A DNA stretch of 34,328 nt from assembly GCA_902783155.1 (NCBI GenBank), contig CACZPR010000094.1, forward strand, positions 1-34,328, written 5' to 3'. Under the pieces are notes generated by a model, which saw nothing but the letters and a program-made list of their open reading frames with translations, ran no database searches and was not told where the DNA came from. Positions 24,587-33,093 of the stretch are shown here, piece after piece. This DNA is from an uncultured Spirochaetaceae bacterium. GTDB taxonomy: Bacteria; Spirochaetota; Spirochaetia; Treponematales; Treponemataceae. Position numbers and translations under genes: made by a program. Within the stretch, counting starts at the first letter, position 1. Every line of letters begins with the position of its first letter.

Positions 24587-24660
24587 AACATGGCCCCCTA
24601 AAAAAGTGCATCCCTAGGAGGCCTGTCATGGAAGTAATGCGGATTTCCAAGGTCCGGATG

Positions 24661-25668
24661 TTACTGCTCGAATCCAGCAACAGATATGCCGCCGTCAAGA
24701 ATGCCGCCATCGTCAAGTTCCAGCTCAACTTCGCCATCATCGTTCAGCGAAACAGAAATGGAAGGAGCATTTACCTTGACCTCGACATCAGAGCGCACGA
24801 TTCTGAATCCAAGATCAACTCCACGAAGCTCAGGAACAGAACTTGCACGGTTTGCAATGCGGCAGAACACAGCGTCACTGTTGATTGAACCACCGCGCCT
24901 CATCTTGCGTCCGGTGATGTCAGCCGTGGCTCCCTTTGGATTGTTGGAGTCGGACACATGGTAGTTTCCGTACCAGTCCCATACCCATTCCCAGACGTTT
25001 CCGCTCATGTCGAAAAGACCAAGCACGTTTGGAGATTTTGTTGCGACACTGTGCGTCTCACCGGAAGGATCGTCAGCATTCCAGGCAACTGTAGCAATCA
25101 CGTCACCGCCACTGTAGAGGGTGTCCTTTGTTGAGTAGATTCCACCCTTTGCGGCATACTCCCACTCTGCCTCGGTCGGAAGTCTGTAGCCGGATGCCCT
25201 GTCGTTCCACTCGATTGCATTCCAACGTGCCTTTTCTGATTCAGCAGCATCAATGCGTGGGATGTTTCCCCATGTGGATGTGTCGGTGCTTCCATCAAGA
25301 CTGTAGACAGGCTCCAGCCCCGCAAGAACACTGAGCTTGTTGCAGAAGACGATGGCATCATACCAGCTGACTTCCTCAACAGGACGCTCCTCGCCCTTGA
25401 AATGGGAAACGTTTGTCCCCATGACATCGCGGTAGAGCTTCTGCGTGACCTCCGTGTTGAGCATGTAGTAGCCGTCAAGTGTCACCTCATGCACGGGAGT
25501 CTCATTATCCTCATTGTTTCTGCTTCCCATGAAGAACGAACCGCCCTCAACGGAAACCATGTCCGCCTCAACGGAATCAACAAGAGCGGATGTATCCACT
25601 TCCTGTGCGCCCAGTGCGCAGACCATAGCCAATCCGGCAGCGAATGAAGCAATCTTTTTAGAATTCAC
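24661..25668 (-). CDS. Secreted SUMF1/FGE-fold protein
   Basis: 335 residues from a GTG start with GGAGG six bases upstream. Signal peptide MNSKKIASFAAGLAMVCALGA. The FGE-sulfatase domain spans ~37-295: MVSVEGGSFFMGS, TEVTQKLYRDVMG, VSWYDAIVFCNKLS, GYRLPTEAEWEYAAKGG, FDMSGNVWEWVWDWYG, RRGGSINSD and LGFRIVR. In true formylglycine-generating enzymes two Cys follow RGGS. Here the first position is Ser and only the second (VFC) is kept, so canonical catalysis is doubtful. A strand-rich acidic tail (VSLNDDGEVELELDDGG) follows the domain. It is a paralogue of the protein at the window's left end and is transcribed divergently from the OhrR-like gene. Confidence 0.9.
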   Translation of the reverse strand: MNSKKIASFAAGLAMVCALGAQEVDTSALVDSVEADMVSVEGGSFFMGSRNNEDNETPVHEVTLDGYYMLNTEVTQKLYRDVMGTNVSHFKGEERPVEEVSWYDAIVFCNKLSVLAGLEPVYSLDGSTDTSTWGNIPRIDAAESEKARWNAIEWNDRASGYRLPTEAEWEYAAKGGIYSTKDTLYSGGDVIATVAWNADDPSGETHSVATKSPNVLGLFDMSGNVWEWVWDWYGNYHVSDSNNPKGATADITGRKMRRGGSINSDAVFCRIANRASSVPELRGVDLGFRIVRSDVEVKVNAPSISVSLNDDGEVELELDDGGILDGGISVAGFEQ

Positions 25669-25700
25669 AATTATCCTCCAAAAAAAAATCCCTAATCTTT

Positions 25701-25787
25701 CCAAAATATTTGGTTAGTGGTAAATTAAGGAAAAGCTGATTAATAGAATTATACCACCAAGCGGTGTTAAATTCAAATATTTTTTGG
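25701..25787. promoter_or_regulatory. AT-rich inverted repeats in the SUMF1/ohrR-like divergent region
   Basis: CCAAAATATTTGG (25701-25713, a near-perfect palindrome) and CAAATATTTTTTGG (25774-25787), its inverted relative, flank the SUMF1 promoter. They are plausible MarR/OhrR binding sites for the adjacent regulator. No clear promoter for the plus-strand gene is visible. Confidence 0.4.
25748..25776 (-). promoter_or_regulatory. Promoter of the secreted SUMF1-like gene
   Basis: TTGAAT (25776-25771), 17-bp spacer, perfect TATAAT (25753-25748). The leader is about 73 bases. An inverted repeat CACC-N4-GGTG (25755-25766) sits in the spacer, a candidate operator. Confidence 0.72.
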
Positions 25788-25822
25788 CAAGCCGACATTT
25801 ATTTTTTTTATTGGGGGAAAAA

Positions 25823-26281
25823 ATGCCTAAAATCGACACGGAGCTGTGCTTTCCAATGTACGCGTGCACAAAGGAAATGATAAAGCTGTACACACCCTTC
25901 CTTGACAGTCTTGGACTCACCTACACCCAGTACATCACAATGACGGTGCTCTGGGAAAAAAAGCAGGCAAAGGTCAAGGAGCTTGGGGAGGTTCTGTACC
26001 TGAACAGCGCGACACTCACCCCGCTGCTGAAAAAACTTGAGTCAAAGGGGCTGCTTACGCGCAACAGAATGAAAAGCGACGAAAGGAACGTTCTTGTGCA
26101 GATTACCCAGGCCGGGGAAGATCTGGAGGCAAGGGCATCGGGAATATCGGAGATTGTCCTGAGGCAGCTGGGTCTTGAAGAAAACGAGGTCAAGGTCCTC
26201 TTCATCCTCAGCCACAAGATTCTGAACAAGCTGGTGACGGAAAAGGAAGACGGCGAAAGCGACAGTGAGCTGGGATTCTAA
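25823..26281 (+). CDS. MarR-family regulator, OhrR-like (peroxide sensor)
   Basis: 152 residues. TELCFPMYACTKEMIKLYTPFLDSLGLTYTQYITMTVLWE matches OhrR proteins, including the sensing Cys (C9) in LCF and the following Tyr residues that hydrogen-bond it. The winged helix follows (VKELGEVLYLNSATLTPLLKKLESKGLLTRNR, wing SDERNVLVQIT). OhrR is inactivated when organic peroxide oxidises this Cys, normally releasing ohr. No ohr gene is adjacent; the divergent neighbour is a secreted SUMF1-like gene. The C-terminus has no second Cys in the 2-Cys position, suggesting the 1-Cys type. The ATG at 25823 follows GGGGGAA; a longer in-frame start at 25784 lacks a ribosome-binding site. Confidence 0.87.
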   Translation: MPKIDTELCFPMYACTKEMIKLYTPFLDSLGLTYTQYITMTVLWEKKQAKVKELGEVLYLNSATLTPLLKKLESKGLLTRNRMKSDERNVLVQITQAGEDLEARASGISEIVLRQLGLEENEVKVLFILSHKILNKLVTEKEDGESDSELGF

Positions 26282-26371
26282 AAACGGTTCCGGAAGATGT
26301 CCACATAAAAAAAGTTCCTAAATCGCCCACAAAATCGACCGCCCGCTGTATGCAAATCCGTGAAAAGGGTG

Positions 26372-26377
26372 TATAAT
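26372..26377 (+). promoter_or_regulatory. Possible -10 box of the EAL gene
   Basis: Perfect TATAAT nine bases before the ATG at 26387, but with no acceptable -35 at 16-18 bp. If used, the leader would be only about three bases. Confidence 0.35.
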
Positions 26378-26386
26378 CGGTGTGCG

Positions 26387-28336
26387 ATGGATAAAATCTT
26401 CTACTTTGATTACTGTGCCCTGGTAATTATGTCGGCAATCCTTTTTGCGCTCATCTACAGGAGGCTGTCCTACGGAACAAACAACAGGGCATTCCTCATG
26501 CTGGTCGTCTCAATGATTCTGACAACAGTATTCGATTTAGGCATGGAGCATCTGAACCGTGCCGTCCCGAAATCAAAAAACATCCCCCTTTTTCTTCCGT
26601 ACTTCTTTTCATACGGATACTTCCTCATGCGGAACGCGGGAAACATATTTTTCATAATCTACATACTTGTCATGTCCAAGCCGGTCCTCAGGCTGAAAAA
26701 ATATCTGAAGCGGCCAATGATATACATTCCGTATGTTGTTATAGTGGGACTGCTTGTGTCAAACTTTTTTACCGGGAAGGTCTTCACAATCACCCATGAA
26801 GAGGGCTACAGCCGCGGTCCAATGATTATTCTGGTATACGTGACGGCAATACTGTACTCCTTCATCGGAATATGGTACATGCTCAAGTGCCACAAGTATG
26901 TCGCAAGGGACCGATGGAAGATAATGCTCCTGCAATATCCGCTCACATTCATCTCGCTTGTTATCCAGTTCTTCTGGCCGAACCTTTTGGTGGAGATGTT
27001 CTCCATGTCGATTTCGCTCCTGCTGATTCTGATTATGGTGGTGAAACCGGAGGATGCCATTGATACAAAGTCCGAGGTCCTCAGCTACAGTGAATTCTGT
27101 CTGGAGATGGCAAAATACAAGCACACAAAGGAGTCCGTCTCCATAGTCATAATCAGATTGACAAACTCGTACCAGGTCCGCGCGGAGCTTGGCGAAAAAA
27201 AGTTCAACAGCTACATAACAAAGATTGCCCGGCACCTTGCCAACAGATTCACGTACCACAGGCAGAACAGCAACATCTATTTTGACCAGTCGGGATGCTT
27301 CTTTGTCACTCTGGAGTCCGACAAATTCGACATGGAGCATATAGTTCCGATGGAGATTGGGGTGTTCAAAAACAAGATGAGTGACCTGAGCAGCTTTGGC
27401 CTGAGGTTCGACAAAAAAATCTGCACGGTCCGCTGTCCAAAAGACATATCCACGGTGGAGAGCCTCCTGCACTTTGCCGCCAGCTTCCACGAGATGATGG
27501 ACCCGACCACAACCTACATGCCCGCCTCGGAGCTTGTAAACACAAAGGGATTCCACATCAGGAACCACATGAACGAGATTCTTGACCGCGCCATAAAGAC
27601 CAACAGACTGGAGATGTACTACCAGCCAATCTATTCGTTCAAGGAAAAGGCATTTGTATCGGCGGAGGCGCTTGTAAGGCTCAACGACCCCGTTTTCGGC
27701 TTCATTCCACCGGGCATGTTCATTCCGGCGGCAGAACAGAATTCATTCATCATCCCGATTGGCGACTTCATTCTGGAGGACGTGTTCAGGTTCATATCGG
27801 AGAACAACTTTGAAGAGCTTGGACTGAAGTATATAGAAATAAATCTCTCGGTCTCCCAGTGCATAAGGAGGTCCCTTTGCGACCAGATTTTCTCGCTGAA
27901 GGATTCATACAGGATAAACACCGAGCAGGTCAATTTTGAGATAACGGAGTCCGCATACGACAATTCGGGCGACATACTTTCGGAAAACATAAAGGCTCTG
28001 TCCGACGCTGGATTCACAATCTCGCTGGACGACTACGGAACCGGATACTCGAACATGCAGAGGGTCCTGAGCATTCCGCTGACACTGGTGAAGGTGGATA
28101 AAAGTCTTGCGGACAGGCTCAACACAAAAAAGGGCCGCACCGTTGTGAAGAACACAATCTCCATGATGCACGACATCGACATGCACATTGTTGTGGAGGG
28201 GGTCGAGACAAAGAACACCCTGGACGAGCTGGAGAGAATGGGGGCGGACTACATACAGGGCTACTATTTTTCAAAGCCATTGCCGGAGAAGGACTTCATC
28301 GAGTTTTTGAAGAAGAACAACAGACGCTCCTCCTGA
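26387..28336 (+). CDS. Integral-membrane EAL-domain protein (c-di-GMP phosphodiesterase)
   Basis: 649 residues. About seven hydrophobic helices occupy ~5-225, like 7TM sensor modules. Residues ~235-385 resemble a degenerate GGDEF domain (SVSIVIIRLTNSYQ, ..YFDQSGCFFVTLES where RxGGDEF is expected), so no cyclase activity is expected. The EAL domain (~395-640) retains EALVR, NLS, EITES, DDYGTGYSN, VKVDKS, VVEGVET and QGYYFSKPL, i.e. the metal and catalytic positions of active enzymes that cut c-di-GMP to pGpG. The ATG at 26387 is preferred; a GTG at 26360 is in frame, but its codons span the TATAAT box and it has no ribosome-binding site. No Shine-Dalgarno is obvious for either. It converges on hisS with ~35 bases between stops. 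Confidence 0.88.
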   Translation: MDKIFYFDYCALVIMSAILFALIYRRLSYGTNNRAFLMLVVSMILTTVFDLGMEHLNRAVPKSKNIPLFLPYFFSYGYFLMRNAGNIFFIIYILVMSKPVLRLKKYLKRPMIYIPYVVIVGLLVSNFFTGKVFTITHEEGYSRGPMIILVYVTAILYSFIGIWYMLKCHKYVARDRWKIMLLQYPLTFISLVIQFFWPNLLVEMFSMSISLLLILIMVVKPEDAIDTKSEVLSYSEFCLEMAKYKHTKESVSIVIIRLTNSYQVRAELGEKKFNSYITKIARHLANRFTYHRQNSNIYFDQSGCFFVTLESDKFDMEHIVPMEIGVFKNKMSDLSSFGLRFDKKICTVRCPKDISTVESLLHFAASFHEMMDPTTTYMPASELVNTKGFHIRNHMNEILDRAIKTNRLEMYYQPIYSFKEKAFVSAEALVRLNDPVFGFIPPGMFIPAAEQNSFIIPIGDFILEDVFRFISENNFEELGLKYIEINLSVSQCIRRSLCDQIFSLKDSYRINTEQVNFEITESAYDNSGDILSENIKALSDAGFTISLDDYGTGYSNMQRVLSIPLTLVKVDKSLADRLNTKKGRTVVKNTISMMHDIDMHIVVEGVETKNTLDELERMGADYIQGYYFSKPLPEKDFIEFLKKNNRRSS

Positions 28337-28371
28337 AACACGGTCCCTCCCCGACAAAAAGGGTCAGAAAT

Positions 28372-29676
28372 CTACTTTCCCAGAATCTTTTCGGCGGCCT
28401 GCTCAACGGTCAGATTTTCAAAGCTCTCGCGGGTTCCAAGGTTTTTCAGCGTCATGGTTCCCCTGTCCGCGTCCTCCCTGTTAATCAGTATGCCCCACGG
28501 GACACATTTTTTTTCTGTCACCGCATACTGCCGGCCCATCTTGATTGCGTCCGGGAACACCTCGACAGACACACCCCTTGAACGAAGCGCGCTCGCCACA
28601 CCCTGATAATGGATAGCAAGGTTCTCGTCGCAGTTGTAGATTTCCACATCCAGATAGCTTCCACGCTTTTCCGTAAGACCAAGCTCCGTAAGCCCCGCAA
28701 TCAGGCGGTCCAATCCAATGCTCGCTCCAACGCCCGGAACCCTGTCCTTCATGTAAAGCCCCGCCAGATTGTCATACCTTCCGCCCGAACACACCGAGCC
28801 AATGCCGGGAAGCTCGTCAAGGAAAGTCTCGTACACAACGCCGGTATAATAGTCCAGGCCCCTAGTGATTGACGGGTCCAGAATGTATGTGTCCTGGATT
28901 CCTGCGGCAAGCATCATCGCGTGGATGTCCCTCATCCTTTTTGAGTCGTCCGCCACACCGCCAGCCAGATTTTCGATATGGGAAAGAGTCTCCTCGAACC
29001 CAGCTTTCGGCTGAATGTAGTCCAGAATCTGTGAGGCGCATGGTCCGGAGCCTGTCAAATCAGTAAGCTCCCTCGTCACCTCGTCCGCACCGACCTTGGC
29101 AAGCTTGTCAACAATCCGCAGGATGTCCTCTGATTTTTCGGCGACACCAAGTTTTGCAAGAAAACGGTTGAATATTCCGCGGTGGTTCACATGGATATGC
29201 ACCTTGTCCACCCCGATTGCAGAAAGCGCACTCTTCATCAGAGAAAGAATCTCAAAATCCGCACCGGCTGAATCCGAACCGACCGTATCAAAATCGCACT
29301 GGACAAACTCCCGGTAGCGGCCCGCCTGTGGTTTTTCGCCACGCCAGACTTTTGCAATGTGGTATCTCTTGAATGGGAAATAAAGCTCCTCCCTGTGCTC
29401 GGCTGTGAACCTTGCGAAAGGAACTGTCAAGTCAAAACGCATGGCCACGTCGCGGTGTCCGTTGTCCTCAAAGCGGAACACCTGTTTTTCCGTCTCGCCG
29501 TTGCTCTTTCTCAGAAGAATCTCGGTGTACTCAAGAACGGGCGTGTCAATCGGGACAAAACCGTAGCTGCGGTATGTGCTGGTCAGTTTCTCAATAAGAC
29601 CTGAGCGAAGTATCTCGTCCTGCGGCAGGAAATCCCTGAACCCTTTCAGGACTTTTGGTTGAATTAGTGTTTCCAT
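28372..29676 (-). CDS. hisS: Histidyl-tRNA synthetase
   Basis: 434 residues, a class II synthetase. KGFRDFLP (11-18) and the motif 1 region lead into motif 2 (RYREFVQCDFDTVG). The histidine-specific signatures RGLDYYTGVVYE and SGGRYDNLAG follow, then motif 3 (GASIGLDRL) and a C-terminal anticodon-binding domain (~335-430). It charges tRNA-His with histidine. The start codon has no ribosome-binding site; the promoter's -10 box ends exactly six bases before the ATG, so the mRNA should be leaderless. It is divergent from coaX with overlapping promoters and stands alone on its strand. Confidence 0.96.
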   Translation of the reverse strand: METLIQPKVLKGFRDFLPQDEILRSGLIEKLTSTYRSYGFVPIDTPVLEYTEILLRKSNGETEKQVFRFEDNGHRDVAMRFDLTVPFARFTAEHREELYFPFKRYHIAKVWRGEKPQAGRYREFVQCDFDTVGSDSAGADFEILSLMKSALSAIGVDKVHIHVNHRGIFNRFLAKLGVAEKSEDILRIVDKLAKVGADEVTRELTDLTGSGPCASQILDYIQPKAGFEETLSHIENLAGGVADDSKRMRDIHAMMLAAGIQDTYILDPSITRGLDYYTGVVYETFLDELPGIGSVCSGGRYDNLAGLYMKDRVPGVGASIGLDRLIAGLTELGLTEKRGSYLDVEIYNCDENLAIHYQGVASALRSRGVSVEVFPDAIKMGRQYAVTEKKCVPWGILINREDADRGTMTLKNLGTRESFENLTVEQAAEKILGK

Positions 29677-29687
29677 GTCGATATAAT
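29659..29687 (+). promoter_or_regulatory. coaX promoter
   Basis: TTGAAT (29659-29664), 17 bp, TATAAT (29682-29687). The -35 box lies inside the hisS coding start. Leader about 32 bases with a GAGG ribosome-binding site. Confidence 0.75.
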
Positions 29688-29711
29688 AAAGTCAAAATCC
29701 TATAAATTCAA
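29683..29711 (-). promoter_or_regulatory. hisS promoter, overlapping the coaX promoter
   Basis: TTGAAT (29711-29706), 17 bp, TATTAT (29688-29683). Its -10 box shares five base pairs with the coaX -10 box on the other strand, and +1 coincides with the A of the hisS ATG. Confidence 0.75.
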
Positions 29712-29725
29712 GTGAGAGGACCATC

Positions 29726-30529
29726 ATGCTTTTTGGCGTGGATATTGGAAACACAAACGTAGTCGCGGCCGTGTTCGACGGAGAAAAAATCATCAGGCAG
29801 TGGAGAATAGCATCCGACATAAGACGCACCGGGGATGAGTACACGTCAGTCCTTTTGACGCTCGCAAGGGATGCCGGGCTGAATCTTGATAAAATCGGAA
29901 AGTCCATAATCAGCTCGGTGGTTCCAGACCTTACGGGTCCATTCATAACTGTGGCCCAGAACCTTACCAAGACCAAGCCTTACGTCATAACATCCGAGCT
30001 TGCAAAATCCGGGAAACTTCCTGTCAGGCTTCCGGAGGGGACCACCCACAATCTTGGAACGGACCTTCTCTGCAATGCGGTCGGAGCATGGGAAATGTTT
30101 GGCGGTGGACCGAATATCGTGGTTGACTTTGGAACGGCCTGCACTCTCACGGTGACAGACAGCAGGGGAATCATACAGGGCATAACCATTTCCCCGGGAC
30201 TAAGGACGGCGGTACACGCTCTTGCCGCAAACACAGCACAGCTCCCGGTGGTTCCTCTTGTAGCACCCAAAAGTTCCCTCGGGTCAACAACGGAGGAGGC
30301 TATCCAGTCCGGGGTCATACTTGGCTACAAGGGTCTGGTCGAGTATCTCGTTTCGCAGACAAAAAAGGACCTTGAAAAACTTACAGGCGACAGTCCGGAA
30401 TCGGTACACGTGGTTGCCACCGGTGGACTGAATTCTGTTCTCAAGCCACTGACGGACGCATTCCAGGTTGTTGACAAGGAACTCACGCTCAGGGGACTAA
30501 AGAGCATCGCCGACTACATTGATTTTTAA
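29726..30529 (+). CDS. coaX: Type III pantothenate kinase
   Basis: 267 residues. ASKHA-fold kinase that phosphorylates pantothenate, the first step of coenzyme A synthesis; the type III form is feedback-insensitive. Phosphate loop DIGNTN (6-11), ISSVVP (62-67), adenosine/catalytic segment VVDFGTACT (132-140) and ISPGL (155-159) are as expected, and ATGGL ends the second half. The usual GxDR segment reads GTDLL (111-115), so the Arg is replaced. The ATG follows GAGG at six bases. It converges with the sensor-GGDEF-EAL gene with 15 bases between stops and no strong terminator. Confidence 0.93.
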   Translation: MLFGVDIGNTNVVAAVFDGEKIIRQWRIASDIRRTGDEYTSVLLTLARDAGLNLDKIGKSIISSVVPDLTGPFITVAQNLTKTKPYVITSELAKSGKLPVRLPEGTTHNLGTDLLCNAVGAWEMFGGGPNIVVDFGTACTLTVTDSRGIIQGITISPGLRTAVHALAANTAQLPVVPLVAPKSSLGSTTEEAIQSGVILGYKGLVEYLVSQTKKDLEKLTGDSPESVHVVATGGLNSVLKPLTDAFQVVDKELTLRGLKSIADYIDF

Positions 30530-30544
30530 TCGGCCACCACCCGT

Positions 30545-33019
30545 CTAGTCGCTTGCCGCTCTCCAGTCAATCGCATCGTCGGCGGGGAGCGGTCTGCTGA
30601 AATAGTACCCCTGTATTACGTCCGCACCAAAATCACGCAGACTTTCGTACTGCCATTTTTCCTCCACGCCCTCTATGACAATCTTTTTTCCCAGGTCGTG
30701 GGTCAGCGCGATAACATCCTTTATGAAAAGTGCCTTTGTGTCCGTAAGATATGCGTTCACGAGGGACTTGTCCAGTTTCAGTATGTCCACCGGAATGTAC
30801 GTGAGATAGCTCAGCGACGAGTAGCCGGTTCCAAAGTCGTCCATCAAAATCTCCACGCCGAGCGACTTGAACCTTTCAAAAAGGGTCCCCGCCTGCCATG
30901 TGTTTTCCATGAAAAGGCTCTCCGTAATCTCCAGTCCAATAAGGCTGGAATCCACGCCATATTTTCCAAGCATCGAAATCAAAAAGTCAACATAGCCGAC
31001 ATCCGAAACCTGGTTGCTCGAATAGTTGATTGAGACGTTCACCAGCTTCCGCCCCTCGTCCTTCCATATAGCCATCTGCCGGATGGTCTGCTCCGTTATG
31101 ATTCGCCCTATCCTGCTGATTAGACCGCTCTGCTCCGCAACCGGGATGAATTCGGCCGGTCCTATGGTGTTGTTCTTCATCCTGACAAGAGCCTCGTAGC
31201 CCACAAGCTCCTTTGTCATGGCATCCACCTTCGGCTGGTAGACCATGTAGAATCCGTCGTTCTCGATTGCCTCCACAAGTTCCTGCCGGATTCTGTTCTG
31301 GTGGCGCACCTTCTCCTCAAAATCGCTTGAAAAAATCAGGGCGTTGTTTTTGCCACGGTCCTTTGCCGTAGCCATAGCTATTCCCGCCTGGACGAACATG
31401 CTTTCGACCGTGGAATCATGCTCGGAATTTGCGATTCCTATGCTGGCAGAAGTTTTTACATGCTCAAGTCCAACCTCCATCGGTGTCTGGATAAGCTCCT
31501 GCAGTGCCTTGACCACCGGACCATTTTTTTCAAGCCTGCCACCAAAGCTGATTACAATGAACTCGTCGCCGCTGTATCTTGCAACAAAACAGTTTTTCTG
31601 CGAGGCAAACTTTTTCAGGAGAGCGGAAATGTGTCGCAAAAAATCATCCCCGACCTTGTGTCCGTAAGTCACGTTGACCGACTTGAAGTTGTCCATGTCC
31701 AGCCTGATCAAAGACGCTGACCTTCCCACATTCAGGGACTTGCCAAGTACAGTCTCGGCGGTCTGCCTGTTGTTCAGCCCGGTCAATTTGTCATGCTCGG
31801 CATCGTATTTTAGTTTTTCACCGACATCCCGCAGGATGACCATGTTCATAACAAAGCCCACAAGGATAAGGAGAAGACCTCCAATAATCAGCAGCACCGG
31901 AACGCCAATCCTTGAGAACTCGCTGAAATAGTTTACGGGCTTGTTGTAGAAGACAGTATCCTTTGGCAGCTTGGACATGTCCAGATTGAATTTCTTCATC
32001 AGGGAATAGTCGTAGGAGACGATGCCCGGTGTCTTTGTGTTCAGAGGAATCGACGAGATGGATTTTTTTCCGCGGAGAACGTCGTTCATAATCTCGCCCG
32101 CCATCTTGCACTGCTCCGGGAAATTCATTCTTACGCCGCCAAGTATGCCCTGTCCAAGACCGGTCTGGTAGGTTCTGAACACAGGGATGTGCGTGTGGGA
32201 AACAATTGTCTCAACGCTCTGGGGAATTGTGTAGTTGTTGTCGTCCTTGTCGTTGAATGCGGTCAGATAAATCAATATGGTATCGCTTGTAAGTCCCTCA
32301 AGTATTTCCTCAAATTCCTTCCTTGTGTAAAAGGTGGTGTCGATTCCGGCAAACTTGTACTGTGGATAGTCCTTCTCGAAGCTGTAGAAAGTCTTCATGT
32401 CGCCCTGCCCGGTGGCCGTCTCGTCGTATATCGCAACAATCCTGGTCGCGTAAGGCATCAGGCGGCTGGCCATGTCGATTGTGGAGTCGATGTAGGTCTC
32501 CTCGGTGAACCCTGTCATCCATGGATTTTCCGCACCCTCCTTCGCCAGGTCCAGATTGTTTATTCCAAAAAAGACAACAGGGATTCCATCAAAAAATTCC
32601 TCCTGGTGCTTCAGCGCAAATGAAAGAGCCGCGTCATCCCCGGTGATGATTCCGTCATATTTTTTTGTCCTGTCCTCCATCCTCTTTTTGAAAAACTCGT
32701 AGAAATCCTCAACCTGGTCGCTTTTTCCGTAGTTCTTTGTGTCCATGCAGATTACGTCATAGCTTATGCTGTTGGGATAGAGCCCCATCTTTAGGCCTGT
32801 CTCCTGTCTGCCGTAGGAGGAATGTACCGGCGAGTAGGAAGTAAGCAGGAGGACCTTGAAATCAGGTTTGGAAGGCTCGGAAAATTCGGTCGCGGTATCC
32901 TGGACCTTTGGACTGACCACCAGTCTGTAAAGGAGCAGCAAAACCGAGCAGACTATCAGCGCGCTCCCAATCCAGATAAGAATATTTTTCAAAAGTCCGT
33001 ATACTTTTATTTTTCCCAT
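30545..33019 (-). CDS. Membrane sensor with ABC-substrate-binding-like domain, GGDEF and EAL domains
   Basis: 824 residues. A membrane helix (~12-34), then a periplasmic domain (~50-360) like the ABC_sub_bind family (KVLLLTSYSPVHSSYGRQETGLKMGL, GIITGDDAAL, PVVFFGINN), a second helix (~375-400), GGDEF (~415-570) and EAL (~580-820). The cyclase has DKLTGLNNR, RLDMDNFK, and YSGDEF instead of GGDEF, a variant that can still be active. The EAL has EALVR, EITES, DDFGTGYSS, KLDKS, IEGVE and QGYYFSRPL, so it should cut c-di-GMP. The tandem suggests ligand-controlled c-di-GMP turnover; net direction is unknown. GGAG lies seven bases before the ATG. It is divergent from the lipoprotein gene at the right edge. 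Confidence 0.92.
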   Translation of the reverse strand: MGKIKVYGLLKNILIWIGSALIVCSVLLLLYRLVVSPKVQDTATEFSEPSKPDFKVLLLTSYSPVHSSYGRQETGLKMGLYPNSISYDVICMDTKNYGKSDQVEDFYEFFKKRMEDRTKKYDGIITGDDAALSFALKHQEEFFDGIPVVFFGINNLDLAKEGAENPWMTGFTEETYIDSTIDMASRLMPYATRIVAIYDETATGQGDMKTFYSFEKDYPQYKFAGIDTTFYTRKEFEEILEGLTSDTILIYLTAFNDKDDNNYTIPQSVETIVSHTHIPVFRTYQTGLGQGILGGVRMNFPEQCKMAGEIMNDVLRGKKSISSIPLNTKTPGIVSYDYSLMKKFNLDMSKLPKDTVFYNKPVNYFSEFSRIGVPVLLIIGGLLLILVGFVMNMVILRDVGEKLKYDAEHDKLTGLNNRQTAETVLGKSLNVGRSASLIRLDMDNFKSVNVTYGHKVGDDFLRHISALLKKFASQKNCFVARYSGDEFIVISFGGRLEKNGPVVKALQELIQTPMEVGLEHVKTSASIGIANSEHDSTVESMFVQAGIAMATAKDRGKNNALIFSSDFEEKVRHQNRIRQELVEAIENDGFYMVYQPKVDAMTKELVGYEALVRMKNNTIGPAEFIPVAEQSGLISRIGRIITEQTIRQMAIWKDEGRKLVNVSINYSSNQVSDVGYVDFLISMLGKYGVDSSLIGLEITESLFMENTWQAGTLFERFKSLGVEILMDDFGTGYSSLSYLTYIPVDILKLDKSLVNAYLTDTKALFIKDVIALTHDLGKKIVIEGVEEKWQYESLRDFGADVIQGYYFSRPLPADDAIDWRAASD

Positions 33020-33084
33020 ACCTCGTCTCCAATTTTTATATCCAGGCGCAACGATTTTAAACTGATTTTAAAGCCAGCGACTAC

Positions 33085-33093
33085 ATTATATCA
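33085..33093 (-). promoter_or_regulatory. Extended -10 promoter of the sensor-GGDEF-EAL gene
   Basis: TGATATAAT (33093-33085) fits an extended -10 without a recognisable -35. Leader about 59 bases, containing two direct copies of GATTTTAAA (33053-33061 and 33064-33072, read on the plus strand) 11 bp apart, a possible regulator site. Confidence 0.5.

Noticed and set aside
26759-27568. Minus-strand open frame of 269 codons opposite the EAL gene
   Set aside because: It is the complement of a clear c-di-GMP gene, with no plausible start signal or domain.
28337-28371. Terminator between the EAL gene and hisS
   Set aside because: Only an imperfect short pairing (CCCT/AGGG) without a T tract is present; I could not support a terminator.
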